Assembly: GCF_002798305.1 (NCBI RefSeq) | Contig: NZ_PCGR01000002.1 | Span: 1 to 64,000, forward strand | Source: Chryseomicrobium excrementi | Lineage (GTDB): Bacteria; Bacillota; Bacilli; Bacillales_A; Planococcaceae | Direction of reading: 5' to 3' | Length of the DNA: 64,000 bases | Shown here: positions 25,095-34,185 of the stretch, one piece after another | How positions within the stretch are numbered: the first letter of the stretch is position 1 | Layout: each line of letters opens with the position of its first letter | Position numbers and translations under genes: made by a program | Notes under the pieces: generated by a model | The model's database searches: none | Told to the model about the DNA's origin: nothing | What the model saw: the letters and a program-made list of their open reading frames with translations, nothing else

Positions 25095-26975
25095 ATGACG
25101 ATCAAAACATCCATGTTGGTTTTTGGTCTTGTGCTGTCTGTCGCTGCCTTTTTCTATGCCTTTTTTTGGGCCAATGTAGATCCCTATCACATTGTCATCG
25201 ATGTGATAGGAGCGGGGGCCATAGGGGTATTAGTCGGATGGTTAGTGGCCAGTCGCCGTAAATTAACTGATGAACGACGTCTTTCCATTGAAGAAGTAGA
25301 GACAAAGCGCAAAGAGTTGGAAGACATTCAGCGAGAGCTCGATGCTTTGTATTTTAATAGCAGTGCTTGGATTTGGAGCATTGATTTAGAGCGAGAGAAA
25401 TTAAAAGTCTCAACAGGAATTTTAGAGCTCTTTGGTTATTCACAACAAGAGATCGAAGACGATTATCAAATATGGTTAACAAAAGCGTTAGAAAGTGATA
25501 AATATATCGCAGAGCGTCATCTGGAGAAGCTTCTTCGAGGAGAGCGATCTGAAGCAGAATGGAGACTGTATAAAAAAGATCGCTCTATTGCTCATATCCG
25601 TTCAATCGGAGAACCCATTCGAAATGACGAGGGCAAAGTTACTCGAATCGTAGGGGTTACATTTGATTTTTCAAAAGAGATCGAGCTGCAGGAGACGATG
25701 AGCCGGATTGCTATGACGGACACTTTAACGCAGTTGCCGAACCAAGTGTACTTCAATCGCCAGTTGGAAGTGCGTATTGAAGAGAGTGAAGAAGACGAGC
25801 AGTTGGCACTTATCTACTTCAATGTAGATCGGTTGAAGTTTATTAATGACATGTTAGGTTTTGAGACAGGAGATGAAATTCTGCAGCTGATTGCTGAACG
25901 GATGCCGATGTACTTTGGACACGATACTCTGATGGCCCGCTATGGTGGAGATGAGTTCATCATTGCTTATCCCCATCATGACCGTGAAGCCATGCAGATG
26001 AAGATCAATCAATTTATGGAGTCGTTCCATACGCCTTTCCATACAGCAGAAGACGAATTGTTCGTCAGTGTAAGTATCGGAGTAGCTTTGTACCCGGATG
26101 ATGCCGAGAGTGTGAACAGTCTGTTGTCTAAAGCGAATGCGGCTTTAAAGCGAGCCAAACGAAAAGGGAAAAACAACATCCAATTCTATATACGAGAAAA
26201 TGAGGAGCTTCAAAAACGGAAGCTTCGGATTGAGCATGACTTGAAACGAGCCTTAGAATTTCAAGAGTTTGAGCTATATTACCAAGCCAAAGTCTCTTTG
26301 ATGTCACATAGTGTCCAAGGAGCCGAGGCCCTTATCCGCTGGCACCATCCAATCTTAGGAGAGATCTCACCTGCTGAATTCATTCCGATTGCTGAAGAGT
26401 CTGGCCAGATTGTGCCGATTGGTGATTGGGTGTTGAAACAAGCCATCCATCAAGTGAAGTTATGGGAAGAAGTGGGAACACCTCTACGTGTCGCGGTCAA
26501 CGTTTCGAGTGCTCAGCTGGAAGTGACTGATTTTATGGACCGTTTGCAGTTGCTACTTTTGGAAAGTGGGATCACACCGAACCTACTTGGAATTGAATTG
26601 ACTGAAGGCATGGTCCAAAATGTAGAAGCGGCCGTTCCGATTCTGTTTGAGATGCGACAACTCGGTGTGAGTATCTACATTGATGACTTTGGGACCGGCT
26701 ATTCATCTCTCGGTATCTTAAATCAATTGCCTATCGATTTCATCAAAATCGACAAGTCGTTCATCCAAGAAATTCCCCATAATAAAGGGCAAGCCACTTT
26801 AGTGAAGACGATTATTGAGATGGGCCGGAATCTTGGATTTGAACTCGTGGCAGAAGGCGTGGAGCGAGAAGAGCAGGCGGAGTTTCTGCTTCAGAACGGC
26901 TGTACCAAAGGGCAAGGCTTTTACTTCTCTCATCCCCTCCCAGTTGCCGAGTTTGAACAACGCTATTTACGCTAA
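25095..26975 (+). CDS. Membrane PAS-GGDEF-EAL cyclic di-GMP enzyme
   Basis: 626 residues. Two N-terminal transmembrane segments (~6-25 and ~33-53) precede a short coiled coil, a PAS domain with PAC (~75-200), GGDEF (YGGDEF, first Gly at residue 284) and EAL (E411-A-L). All usual EAL catalytic blocks are present (VNVSSAQ, ELTEG, DDFGTGYSSLGIL, KIDKSFI, AEGVER). Both synthetic and hydrolytic sites look intact. It is the second such protein within 10 kb. Start with GGCGGTGG upstream; followed by its own terminator. Confidence 0.92.
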   Translation: MTIKTSMLVFGLVLSVAAFFYAFFWANVDPYHIVIDVIGAGAIGVLVGWLVASRRKLTDERRLSIEEVETKRKELEDIQRELDALYFNSSAWIWSIDLEREKLKVSTGILELFGYSQQEIEDDYQIWLTKALESDKYIAERHLEKLLRGERSEAEWRLYKKDRSIAHIRSIGEPIRNDEGKVTRIVGVTFDFSKEIELQETMSRIAMTDTLTQLPNQVYFNRQLEVRIEESEEDEQLALIYFNVDRLKFINDMLGFETGDEILQLIAERMPMYFGHDTLMARYGGDEFIIAYPHHDREAMQMKINQFMESFHTPFHTAEDELFVSVSIGVALYPDDAESVNSLLSKANAALKRAKRKGKNNIQFYIRENEELQKRKLRIEHDLKRALEFQEFELYYQAKVSLMSHSVQGAEALIRWHHPILGEISPAEFIPIAEESGQIVPIGDWVLKQAIHQVKLWEEVGTPLRVAVNVSSAQLEVTDFMDRLQLLLLESGITPNLLGIELTEGMVQNVEAAVPILFEMRQLGVSIYIDDFGTGYSSLGILNQLPIDFIKIDKSFIQEIPHNKGQATLVKTIIEMGRNLGFELVAEGVEREEQAEFLLQNGCTKGQGFYFSHPLPVAEFEQRYLR

Positions 26976-27000
26976 CCTCTCCTTAGGGAGGGGTTTTTTG
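26976..27000 (+). terminator. Terminator after GGDEF-EAL gene
   Basis: Short GC-rich hairpin CCTCTCC / GGGAGGGG followed by TTTTTT. Confidence 0.85.
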
Positions 27001-27040
27001 ATACAATAGAAGGTACGATAGTTGAGAATGGAGGATTCTT

Positions 27041-27874
27041 GTGAAGGCCAGTCCAGAAACACGTGATGCGATGCGCGTTTTAAAAGAAACGAGCCGCACG
27101 TTTTACATACCAATTACTTTTCTGCAACGCGATCTTAAGAAGGCGGTCGCTTCCGCTTATCTCTGTATGCGTGCAATTGATGAAATAGAAGATCATGAAG
27201 ACATTCCTAAAGAACTGAAAGCAGACATTTTATTAAAAACAGCAAGTCTACTAGAATCATCGTTTGATGAAGAGGCGTATCTACGAGCGCTCGAGCCGAT
27301 TCAACACTTGATGCCAGAAGTCACAATTCGCTTGGCGGACTGGGTCGCGTATTGCCCTGAAGGAGCTAGAAAGCGAATGCAACTAGCTACTGCTGAGATG
27401 GCAGAGGGAATGGCCAAATGGGCACTGAAAGAATGGAAAGTGGAGACGCAAGAAGACTTAGATGACTACACGTACTATGTAGCAGGCCTTGTCGGTGTCA
27501 TGCTATCGGACATGTGGGAATGGGATTCAGGAATTCGTACAGACCGAGACCTCGCCATTGGATACGGTCGAGGATTGCAAGCCGTCAACATCTTGCGCAA
27601 TCAAGAAGAAGATTCGGAACGTGGGGTCGGTTATTTTCCGAAGCAGTGGACTCGTGCGGATATGTTCGCTTATGCGGAAGCCAATCTCGCGAAAGCCGAT
27701 GCCTATATGGAAGACATCTCCAAGCGCAGTATCCGTTTGTTCTGCCAGCTGCCTTTAACATTTGCTCACAAAACGATGGACGCCATGAAGCATGGACGTG
27801 AAAAAATGACCCGAGCAGAAGTGGAACGAACCGTTCAAGAAGTCGCAGGGAGCGATTGGGAGGAAAGAGCATGA
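27041..27874 (+). CDS. Squalene/phytoene synthase-like protein (YisP type)
   Basis: A 277-residue all-helical isoprenoid enzyme starting at GTG behind GGAGG. The first aspartate motif is D47-E-I-E-D51. At the second, where synthases have DxxxD, it reads N187-Q-E-E-D191. B. subtilis YisP, of similar size, is known as a farnesyl diphosphate phosphatase rather than a true synthase, so a YisP-like phosphatase/farnesol role is more likely than carotenoid or squalene synthesis. It overlaps a small membrane-protein gene (ATGA) and heads a three-gene operon. Confidence 0.8.
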   Translation: MKASPETRDAMRVLKETSRTFYIPITFLQRDLKKAVASAYLCMRAIDEIEDHEDIPKELKADILLKTASLLESSFDEEAYLRALEPIQHLMPEVTIRLADWVAYCPEGARKRMQLATAEMAEGMAKWALKEWKVETQEDLDDYTYYVAGLVGVMLSDMWEWDSGIRTDRDLAIGYGRGLQAVNILRNQEEDSERGVGYFPKQWTRADMFAYAEANLAKADAYMEDISKRSIRLFCQLPLTFAHKTMDAMKHGREKMTRAEVERTVQEVAGSDWEERA

Positions 27875-28077
27875 AAAAATTAAAATGGTTACTTCCCATC
27901 ATGGTGATCTCTGCATTTTTCTCCGTGCTGATTTTACGAGATCATCCAGATGTGACATTCCAAAATAAAGTGTTGATTACGATAGGGGCTTCTCTAGTAT
28001 CGGCACTAATAGGCTTTATCTTATTACGACAAGACATCGATAAAGTCGACCCGAAACCAAAGGAGAAACTAAAATGA
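27871..28077 (+). CDS. Small two-helix membrane protein
   Basis: A 68-residue protein with hydrophobic segments at ~5-22 and ~33-50 and a charged C-terminal tail (RQDIDKVDPKPKEKLK). Both ends overlap neighbours by ATGA, so it is translationally coupled to the YisP-like gene before it and the AI-2E family gene after it. I recognise no family. It may be an accessory protein of the membrane/isoprenoid operon. Confidence 0.7.
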   Translation: MKKLKWLLPIMVISAFFSVLILRDHPDVTFQNKVLITIGASLVSALIGFILLRQDIDKVDPKPKEKLK

Positions 28078-29153
28078 CTAAAAAATTATGGTTTCAAGTA
28101 GGAGTCGCGATTTTGCTGACTCTTGTGATTATCCGAATGGTTGTGGAAGTGCAGGCGATTTTCAACCCGTTCTTTGTGATTTTACGCACGGTATTTTTGC
28201 CACTTTTAATTGGGGGCGTGCTGTTTTATCTCACACGTCCTTTAGTGAAGCTATTAGAGAGAAAGAAAGTGCCTCGTTGGGGCTCTATTTCCATAGTGGT
28301 TATCTTGCTACTTGCAGTCATCGTTGGATTCACCTCAATTGTTGGACCCGTATTGACTAATCAAGTGAACGCATTAGTGAAGAATGGTCCAGTTATTATC
28401 AAAGAAATTGAATCGATGACAGACTACGTTCTAGACCAACGAGACCGACTTCCTGAATCGATGCAGGACTCTATTCAAGATGCAGTCGGCAGAGCCAATG
28501 AGTTTGCGGTCTCTGGCGGGACTTTGTTAATCAACTTCTTCCAAGGACTGTTCCAAGGAATCTTTATGCTCGTATTGGTGCCGTTCTTCTTAATTTACAT
28601 GCTAAAAGATCATGAAAAACTTGCTCCATTTGTTGCGAAATTCTTTAAAGGTGAGCGTAAGACGTGGATTCGCAAGACACTTGCGGATATCGATGAAACA
28701 TTAAAGACATACATACAAGGCCAACTACTTGTCAGCTTTTTAGTAGGTGTCATGTTGCTGATTGGATACATGATCATTGGTTTAAAGTACCCACTGTTAC
28801 TTGCCTTGTTTGGCATGCTGACAAATGTAATTCCATTCTTGGGACCGTATCTAGCGGTCATTCCGGCGATGATCATTGCCTTTACTCAAGAGCCAATCAT
28901 GGCGCTGTGGGTGGCTCTCGTCATGTTGGTTGCTCAACAGATTGAGAGTAACCTGATTACACCAAACGTTATGGGGAAATCACTCGACATCCATCCTTTG
29001 ACAGTAATCACAATTATTTTGTCAGCAGGAAGCTTAGCAGGCTTGTGGGGAATCATTTTAGCAATCCCGGCGTATGCGGTTGTGAAATCGATTTTACGTA
29101 ACATCTACGCGTATCGTGAAGAGATTCGGGATACAGCGAATAAAGACGTTTAA
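28074..29153 (+). CDS. AI-2E family transporter
   Basis: A 359-residue membrane protein of the AI-2E (UPF0118) family. Paired N-terminal helices, a central soluble stretch (~90-150), then LVPFFLIYMLKDHEKLAPF and the conserved block ESNLITPNVMGKSLDIHPLTVI. Family members have been linked to autoinducer-2 export or Na+/H+ antiport, so the substrate is open. It is the last gene of the operon, with the start overlapping the small membrane-protein gene. Confidence 0.88.
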   Translation: MTKKLWFQVGVAILLTLVIIRMVVEVQAIFNPFFVILRTVFLPLLIGGVLFYLTRPLVKLLERKKVPRWGSISIVVILLLAVIVGFTSIVGPVLTNQVNALVKNGPVIIKEIESMTDYVLDQRDRLPESMQDSIQDAVGRANEFAVSGGTLLINFFQGLFQGIFMLVLVPFFLIYMLKDHEKLAPFVAKFFKGERKTWIRKTLADIDETLKTYIQGQLLVSFLVGVMLLIGYMIIGLKYPLLLALFGMLTNVIPFLGPYLAVIPAMIIAFTQEPIMALWVALVMLVAQQIESNLITPNVMGKSLDIHPLTVITIILSAGSLAGLWGIILAIPAYAVVKSILRNIYAYREEIRDTANKDV

Positions 29154-29154
29154 A

Positions 29155-29186
29155 AAAGGCAGTTTCTCATTGAGAAGCTGCCTTTT
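29155..29186 (+). terminator. Terminator after AI-2E family gene
   Basis: Arms AAAAGGCAG and CTGCCTTTT. Confidence 0.88.
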
Positions 29187-29211
29187 CTAAGTTCTGTCCC
29201 GGACTCTTTTG

Positions 29212-29622
29212 TTATGCTGAAACCTCGTGGCTGAACTGCCACTGAATCCCATATTGATCTTGTACGATTCCATAAGCTTTACTCCAAAACGTTTCTTGGA
29301 TGGGCATGAGGACACGCCCCTTTTCGGCAAGCAAGTTGAACTGTTGCGTTAAAAGATCGGCGTCATCGCCAACGATTGCCAAAGTGATTCCGTCCCCGTG
29401 GGTAACTGGGTTTTGCGGCATCGAGTCTGAAAAGAAGAGTGGTGAACCGTGAACCGTGATTCGTGCGTGAAGCACACGGTTTCCTAACTCTGGATCAGCT
29501 TCATGTCCAGGCATATCTTTAAAATATTGAATGTGAGGAGCTTCTGTTGCAAATACCTCGTGATAAAAACGTACCACTTCTTCTGTGTTCCCATTAAAAT
29601 TCAAATACGCAATAACTGGCAT
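29212..29622 (-). CDS. VOC family protein (PhnB-like)
   Basis: A 136-residue vicinal-oxygen-chelate protein of the PhnB/3-demethylubiquinone-methyltransferase-like group: MPVIAYLNFNGNTEEVVRFY at the start, DMPG, HARI, GSPLFFSDS and the C-terminal WSKAYGIVQDQYGIQWQF. Enzymatic role unknown; glyoxalase-like or resistance functions occur in the superfamily. Start at 29622 follows AGGAGG and lies 11 bases after the FhuF-like gene, so the two may be co-transcribed. Confidence 0.85.
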   Translation of the reverse strand: MPVIAYLNFNGNTEEVVRFYHEVFATEAPHIQYFKDMPGHEADPELGNRVLHARITVHGSPLFFSDSMPQNPVTHGDGITLAIVGDDADLLTQQFNLLAEKGRVLMPIQETFWSKAYGIVQDQYGIQWQFSHEVSA

Positions 29623-29633
29623 CCTTTTTCCTC

Positions 29634-30308
29634 CTAATCGATTGGACAAAATCCACATTTGAGCTGTCCTGCAATATCTTTTGCAAGACAGCAGGTTGAT
29701 CGAACTGGCACTCTCGTCAAATCTAGAGCGGACCTACCCGCAACAAAATTAGAGAACTTTGCGGCCCCTTCTCCTAAGTCAGGGTTTTGTAACAACATCC
29801 AGTCAGTTAACGCCTTTTCCCATAAATCGGCTTGCTGTAGAAAAACGGAATAATGCCAAACTGTGTATCCAAAAATATTTTCCCAGTGAATCTGCTGAAT
29901 GGCAGGCGATGTCGAAAGAGACGTGACCACAGTATCTGCTAGGTTCCAAATAGCTTGCACAGCATGAGGCCTTTCCGTTTCATTTTGCAGCGGCACATAG
30001 TGTTCTTCTTGCACAAAGGCACTAATAGCCGGATTCCCATATTCACGGACCAACACCCACTGCAAATTGTTTGGATCTCCCACCCATCGTTCATCATAAA
30101 GAGTCAGATTCCAGAATTGCATGGACAAGAAAAGACCTAGACGACGTGTGAGATAAGAAGCGGCTGCAGTTTTGTGTGGCGCCTGGATGATTTCTTGAAC
30201 CGTCGTCAGATGCTCTTTCCATTCTCCTGTGTGAAAGAGGACAGGACCAGCCGGCTGCAGGTAAACACTGTATTGAGTTAGTTGCTGGCGCTGAGAAGTA
30301 GTTAACAT
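29634..30308 (-). CDS. FhuF-like ferric siderophore reductase
   Basis: A 224-residue protein ending in C206-C207-x10-C218-x2-C221, the unusual [2Fe-2S] cysteine pattern of FhuF-type siderophore-iron reductases. The body is helical and cytosolic with no transmembrane segment. Such proteins release iron from imported hydroxamate siderophores by reduction. A strong Fur box upstream (30354-30376) supports an iron-starvation role. No siderophore transporter is adjacent. The ATG at 30308 has no obvious ribosome site and directly follows a TATACT hexamer, so the start is uncertain. Confidence 0.8.
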   Translation of the reverse strand: MLTTSQRQQLTQYSVYLQPAGPVLFHTGEWKEHLTTVQEIIQAPHKTAAASYLTRRLGLFLSMQFWNLTLYDERWVGDPNNLQWVLVREYGNPAISAFVQEEHYVPLQNETERPHAVQAIWNLADTVVTSLSTSPAIQQIHWENIFGYTVWHYSVFLQQADLWEKALTDWMLLQNPDLGEGAAKFSNFVAGRSALDLTRVPVRSTCCLAKDIAGQLKCGFCPID

Positions 30309-30353
30309 AGTTTCAGTATAAAAGATTTTTTCTGACTCTGCTTGACTTTTTAA

Positions 30354-30376
30354 TTGAAAATGATTATCATTACCAT
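30354..30376 (-). promoter_or_regulatory. Fur box
   Basis: TGAAAATGATTATCATTACC closely matches the 19-bp Fur consensus (GATAATGATAATCATTATC). It lies ~50 bases upstream of the FhuF-like gene, on the side expected for its promoter. Confidence 0.82.
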
Positions 30377-30454
30377 AAGGTCAACAAGCCATCGTGCTTT
30401 TCTCCAAAAAGGACACGATTGTCTCGCCCCCCTCAAATGTGAGACACAAAACGA

Positions 30455-30481
30455 AAGCGCCAACCGCTAGGGTTGGCGCTT
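30455..30481 (-). terminator. Terminator of the tetR-RND operon
   Basis: Arms AGCGCCAACC and GGTTGGCGCT with a 5-base loop just beyond the RND gene stop. Confidence 0.85.
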
Positions 30482-30485
30482 ATTT

Positions 30486-33400
30486 TCATGCTTTCTTCGT
30501 TTCGCGACGGACATCTCGGAAGAAGAAGAATTCATAAATTACAGGCACTATGATCAGTGTCAACAATGTAGAAGACGTCAACCCACCGATTACTGTGATA
30601 GCCAGTCCTTTTGAAATCAACGTTCCAGAAGATGTAGTGAGCGCAAGAGGGATCAATGCTGCAATCGTTGCAAATGCGGTCATCAAGATCGGACGCAAAC
30701 GCGTCTTCCCAGCTTCCACTAATGCTTCGCGTATCGGCATCCCTTTGTCATAACGGTTCTGGTTGATTCGGTCCACCATAACAATGGCGTTTGTCGTTAC
30801 AATCCCAATGAGCATCAAGAATCCGATCATCACACTAACGGATAGAGGTTCTTGAGCAATCAGTAAGCCAAACAAGGCTCCGATTGGTACGAACAATAGG
30901 GAAGAGAGGATGACAAACGGGATTCGTGCTTTTCCGAATGTAATCAGTAGCGTCAAATACACAAGACCAATCGCACTCAAGATAGCGATACCGAGCTGTT
31001 GGAACACTTCAACAGTTTCATCACTACCACCGCCACCTTCAAGTGATACAGATTCCGGAAGGTCGATGTCGCTTTCCACTGCAGCGAGTACATCTGTAGA
31101 AACAGCACGAATATTTTCTGCGTTTACTTGTGCCTCCACTCGAGCAAACACGCGACCGTCTAGTTTCTGTATAGAAGTAAACGATTCAATCTGTTCCACG
31201 TCTGCAACTTCAGACAAGGTGACGGGACCTTGAGTTGTGAACAACGTCAACTCTTCAATTTCTTCTGGCGAGGTCACGCCTTCATCATAAGACAGCTGAA
31301 CAGAAGGGCGGTCCTCACCTATCTGAAGTTCTCCGAGTTCAACGGGACGTGTCTGGTCAGAGATAGCACCGAGGATTTGGAAACCAGAGATGCCTCGAGC
31401 ATCTGCAGCTTCAGTATTTACTGTCACAACAAGTTGTTCTTGCTTTTCAGAGAAATTGTTGCTTACATATTTCAAATCGTCGCGCTCAGAAAGCAATGCT
31501 TCCACTTCAGCAGCGGCTTGCTCCAGATCGTCCAGGTTGGTCGAGAACAAGTCAACGACGACATTGTTGTTGGTTGGTGGACCTCCTGTAGACACTTCTG
31601 AGACAGAAACTGTTGTCTGGTCGTTGATACTAGTCACTAATTCATCCATATCTGTAGCTGCTTTATCTAAGAATGCGTCTAGATCGGCATCATCGTTTAA
31701 AGAGATAAAGTAACCGGCTCGGTTAACGAGTTTGATGCCCGTTGCAAAGTCACGTGCCCCAACGGATGTTGTGACGCTGTCTACTTCGTCATACCCGAGG
31801 AGCAGCTGTTCGACTTCTAAAGAGACTTCATTAGTCCGGTCAAGTGTCGTGGAGGATGGAAGCTCAATGCTTGCCTGTACAAGACGCGACTCTTCATCAG
31901 GTATAAATGTAAATCCAAGACGTGGCACGATGGCAAATGAAGCTCCTAAAAGGACGAGTGAGATGAGCAAGACGAGCCATTTTCGGCGTAATGACCATGC
32001 GATAGCACGACCATACTGACGTTGCAGGACGTCTTCTTTTTCTTCTTGCTTGATCTTCTTGAACGAAAACTTCGCTAAAATCGGAACGATGGTAATTGCT
32101 ACAAGTAAAGAAGCTAGTAACGAGAATACGACCGTCAAAGCAAATGGCAAGAAGAACTCTCCTGTAATCCCGCTTACAAAGCCTAAAGGCAAGAATACGA
32201 CGACCGTTGTGATGGTCGAGGATGTGATGGCTTTTAAAATCTCTTTTGTAGAGGTTTCCACCATCTCGTTGGTCATTTCCACACCAGGCTTTCTGAGGCG
32301 CCTGAAAATGTTCTCGATAACCACGATACTGTCATCGACAACTCGTCCGACAGCAACAGCCATACCACCGAGTGTCATGATGTTGAGAGTGATTCCTAGT
32401 TGATTCAAGAAAATCGCTGCAATCAATAAAGACAGCGGAATTGAGATGATGGCAATGATGGTTGCACGCCAGTTGCGTAAGAAAATGAGTACTGCGATGG
32501 ATGCGAATAGAGCACCAAGCAACCCTTCTTTTACAAGCGTTTCAACCGATTTTTCAATTCCTTCAGCGGAGTTGAAGCCGATAGAGTACGAAAGCTCTCC
32601 ATCATACTTCTCAAGTACTTCTAACACTTCATCTGCCACTTCAACAGTGTTGGCATCTTGTTTTTTCGTGACGGCCATCGAGTAGGCTTCTTCATCGTTG
32701 TAGCGAGTGATTTCATCCTGTGTCTCGACTTCTTCAATCGTCGCAATGTCCCCGAGTGTGACGGGTGGCGCTGATGGATTGAACGAGTTCTGTAGAGACA
32801 GCGATTCCAGATCGTCAATGGATTCTAGTACTTGTTCCACTTTGACAGGAATGGTGATGTCGTTTTGTTGTACTTGTCCTGCTGGGAAACTAAAGAACTT
32901 TTGATCAATCTGATCTTTGATCTGACCAAGTGTAAGGCCCGCTTGCTCCGCAGCTGCTTGGTCTACAGTGATTTGAAGCTCGGTATCTGTAAGTCCACCG
33001 ACAGATACGGAGTTCACACCAGGAATTTTCGAGAGCTCTGGGATGACGTCCGTGTCTAGCAACTCATCAAGATCGACGCCTTCTTCAGCAAATAATGAAA
33101 TATTGAAAATAGGGAAGGCGCCAAACGAAAGGCGACTGATTTCAACAGTGGCTTCTTCAGGTAGACCGGCTTCTGCAATCGCAGTATCCGCTTGTTGCTC
33201 GAGGCGATCTAGGTCGGTGTCAAATGGGAACACCAAGTTGATGACACCAATTGTGTCATAAGACGCGCTCTGAATCTCTTGCACACCTTCAAGTCCTTCA
33301 AATGCTTGTTCGAGCGGGGTGATCACTTGCTCGTTAACATCATCTGGAGACGCGCCAGGATAGACGATCTGTGCAGAGAGCTGCGGGAATTCAATGTTTG

Positions 33401-33515
33401 GAAGTAGATCGATTTTCAGACGGCTGAATGAAAACAAGCCGAGTAAAATCAGTAAGAATGCAAATATAAATACGGCAACGGCGTTACGTAGACTGAACCT
33501 AGTAATCCAACTCAT
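30486..33515 (-). CDS. RND family efflux transporter (SwrC-like)
   Basis: A 1009-residue RND transporter. N-terminal helix MSWITRFSLRNAVAVFIF, DLLPNIEFPQLSAQIVYPGASP, two large extracytoplasmic loops, and the helices with GGMAVAVGRVVDDSIVVIENIFR in the first half and GIVTTNAIVMVDRINQ in the second. It resembles B. subtilis SwrC (YerP), which protects against surfactin and other amphiphiles. ATG at 33515 follows AAAGGAGGAG, 13 bases after tetR, so the pump is co-transcribed with its probable repressor. No periplasmic adaptor gene is nearby, as is usual in Gram-positives. Confidence 0.9.
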   Translation of the reverse strand: MSWITRFSLRNAVAVFIFAFLLILLGLFSFSRLKIDLLPNIEFPQLSAQIVYPGASPDDVNEQVITPLEQAFEGLEGVQEIQSASYDTIGVINLVFPFDTDLDRLEQQADTAIAEAGLPEEATVEISRLSFGAFPIFNISLFAEEGVDLDELLDTDVIPELSKIPGVNSVSVGGLTDTELQITVDQAAAEQAGLTLGQIKDQIDQKFFSFPAGQVQQNDITIPVKVEQVLESIDDLESLSLQNSFNPSAPPVTLGDIATIEEVETQDEITRYNDEEAYSMAVTKKQDANTVEVADEVLEVLEKYDGELSYSIGFNSAEGIEKSVETLVKEGLLGALFASIAVLIFLRNWRATIIAIISIPLSLLIAAIFLNQLGITLNIMTLGGMAVAVGRVVDDSIVVIENIFRRLRKPGVEMTNEMVETSTKEILKAITSSTITTVVVFLPLGFVSGITGEFFLPFALTVVFSLLASLLVAITIVPILAKFSFKKIKQEEKEDVLQRQYGRAIAWSLRRKWLVLLISLVLLGASFAIVPRLGFTFIPDEESRLVQASIELPSSTTLDRTNEVSLEVEQLLLGYDEVDSVTTSVGARDFATGIKLVNRAGYFISLNDDADLDAFLDKAATDMDELVTSINDQTTVSVSEVSTGGPPTNNNVVVDLFSTNLDDLEQAAAEVEALLSERDDLKYVSNNFSEKQEQLVVTVNTEAADARGISGFQILGAISDQTRPVELGELQIGEDRPSVQLSYDEGVTSPEEIEELTLFTTQGPVTLSEVADVEQIESFTSIQKLDGRVFARVEAQVNAENIRAVSTDVLAAVESDIDLPESVSLEGGGGSDETVEVFQQLGIAILSAIGLVYLTLLITFGKARIPFVILSSLLFVPIGALFGLLIAQEPLSVSVMIGFLMLIGIVTTNAIVMVDRINQNRYDKGMPIREALVEAGKTRLRPILMTAFATIAALIPLALTTSSGTLISKGLAITVIGGLTSSTLLTLIIVPVIYEFFFFRDVRRETKKA

Positions 33516-33528
33516 TGCGTCTCCTCCT

Positions 33529-34083
33529 TTAAAATCCTGTAATGACAATCTGGTCAATCTGCTGACGGATCTCTGTCAAGCGTTCTTCATTGAACGAAGG
33601 ATCCATAAAAATCTCATTTCGAAAACTGTCGAGCATACCTACATAAAGCCTTGCCTTCGTGGCGGCATTTTCTATCCCATGCTGCTCGAAAAATTGGCGA
33701 ATCAATTCAATATACGCTTCGATGAAGTCCATCAAGGCATCCATCGCTTCCTCATGTTTATGATTGAGCTGCAAATACATTCCTGACCGATGGCGTTGTT
33801 TCCAGATATTCTGAAGGTGTTCTTGCGAGATGGCTTGGAGCGTTTCTGGAAATGTGCGCTGATTCTGGATATGACGCTCAATTGTGGTCAAATACATTGA
33901 AAACGTAAACTTCATCATATCTGTATACAATTCTTCTTTTGAAGGAAACATGGCGTATAAAGTAGATTTCGATATTTTTGCGAGGCGAGCAATGGTCAGC
34001 ATCTTGGCTTCAAAAAAGCCTTCTTTACCAAAGGTTTCAAGTGCTGCAAATAAGATGCGTGAACGTAGTTCTTGCTCCGTCAT
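33529..34083 (-). CDS. TetR family repressor of the RND pump
   Basis: A 184-residue TetR-type regulator. The N-terminal helix-turn-helix (~8-55) has RILFAALETFGKEGFFEAKMLTIARLAKISKSTLYAMFPSKEEL; the remaining helical domain would bind ligand. It lies first in a two-gene operon with the RND pump. A 20-bp palindrome sits between its -10 box and start, so it most likely represses its own operon until an amphiphilic drug binds. Ribosome site GGGGGAGA. Confidence 0.88.
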   Translation of the reverse strand: MTEQELRSRILFAALETFGKEGFFEAKMLTIARLAKISKSTLYAMFPSKEELYTDMMKFTFSMYLTTIERHIQNQRTFPETLQAISQEHLQNIWKQRHRSGMYLQLNHKHEEAMDALMDFIEAYIELIRQFFEQHGIENAATKARLYVGMLDSFRNEIFMDPSFNEERLTEIRQQIDQIVITGF

Positions 34084-34100
34084 ATCTCTCCCCCTTTTTT

Positions 34101-34120
34101 AGAGTACCCGTGAGTACTCT
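34101..34120. promoter_or_regulatory. TetR operator
   Basis: AGAGTAC / GTACTCT dyad (AGAGTACCCGTGAGTACTCT) directly downstream of the -10 box of the tetR-RND operon. Confidence 0.75.
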
Positions 34121-34121
34121 G

Positions 34122-34151
34122 AATGTACACCCTTTGTATAAAGTTTGTCAA
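34122..34151 (-). promoter_or_regulatory. Promoter of tetR-RND operon
   Basis: On the minus strand TTGACA (34151-34146), 18-base spacer, TACATT (34127-34122), followed immediately by the palindromic operator. Confidence 0.7.
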
Positions 34152-34185
34152 ACAAAAACCACGTACCTTTTAAGATACGTGGTTT
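34152..34185 (-). terminator. Terminator of the EmrE-like exporter gene
   Basis: Arms AAACCACGTA and TACGTGGTTT with a T-rich tail on the minus strand. It overlaps the last five codons of the gene and abuts the tetR promoter. Confidence 0.8.

Noticed and set aside
27871-28077. Possible toxin or type I system peptide
   Set aside because: Two helices and coupling to both neighbours fit an accessory membrane protein; no antisense RNA or antitoxin partner visible.
30380-30450. CRISPR-like or sRNA gene between the FhuF-like and RND genes
   Set aside because: Contains only short unrelated inverted repeats; no repeat-spacer pattern or promoter-terminator pair.
31230-32403. Several antisense ORFs across the RND pump gene
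   Set aside because: All opposite a 1009-residue conserved transporter; low-complexity Ser/Thr-rich translations without start signals.
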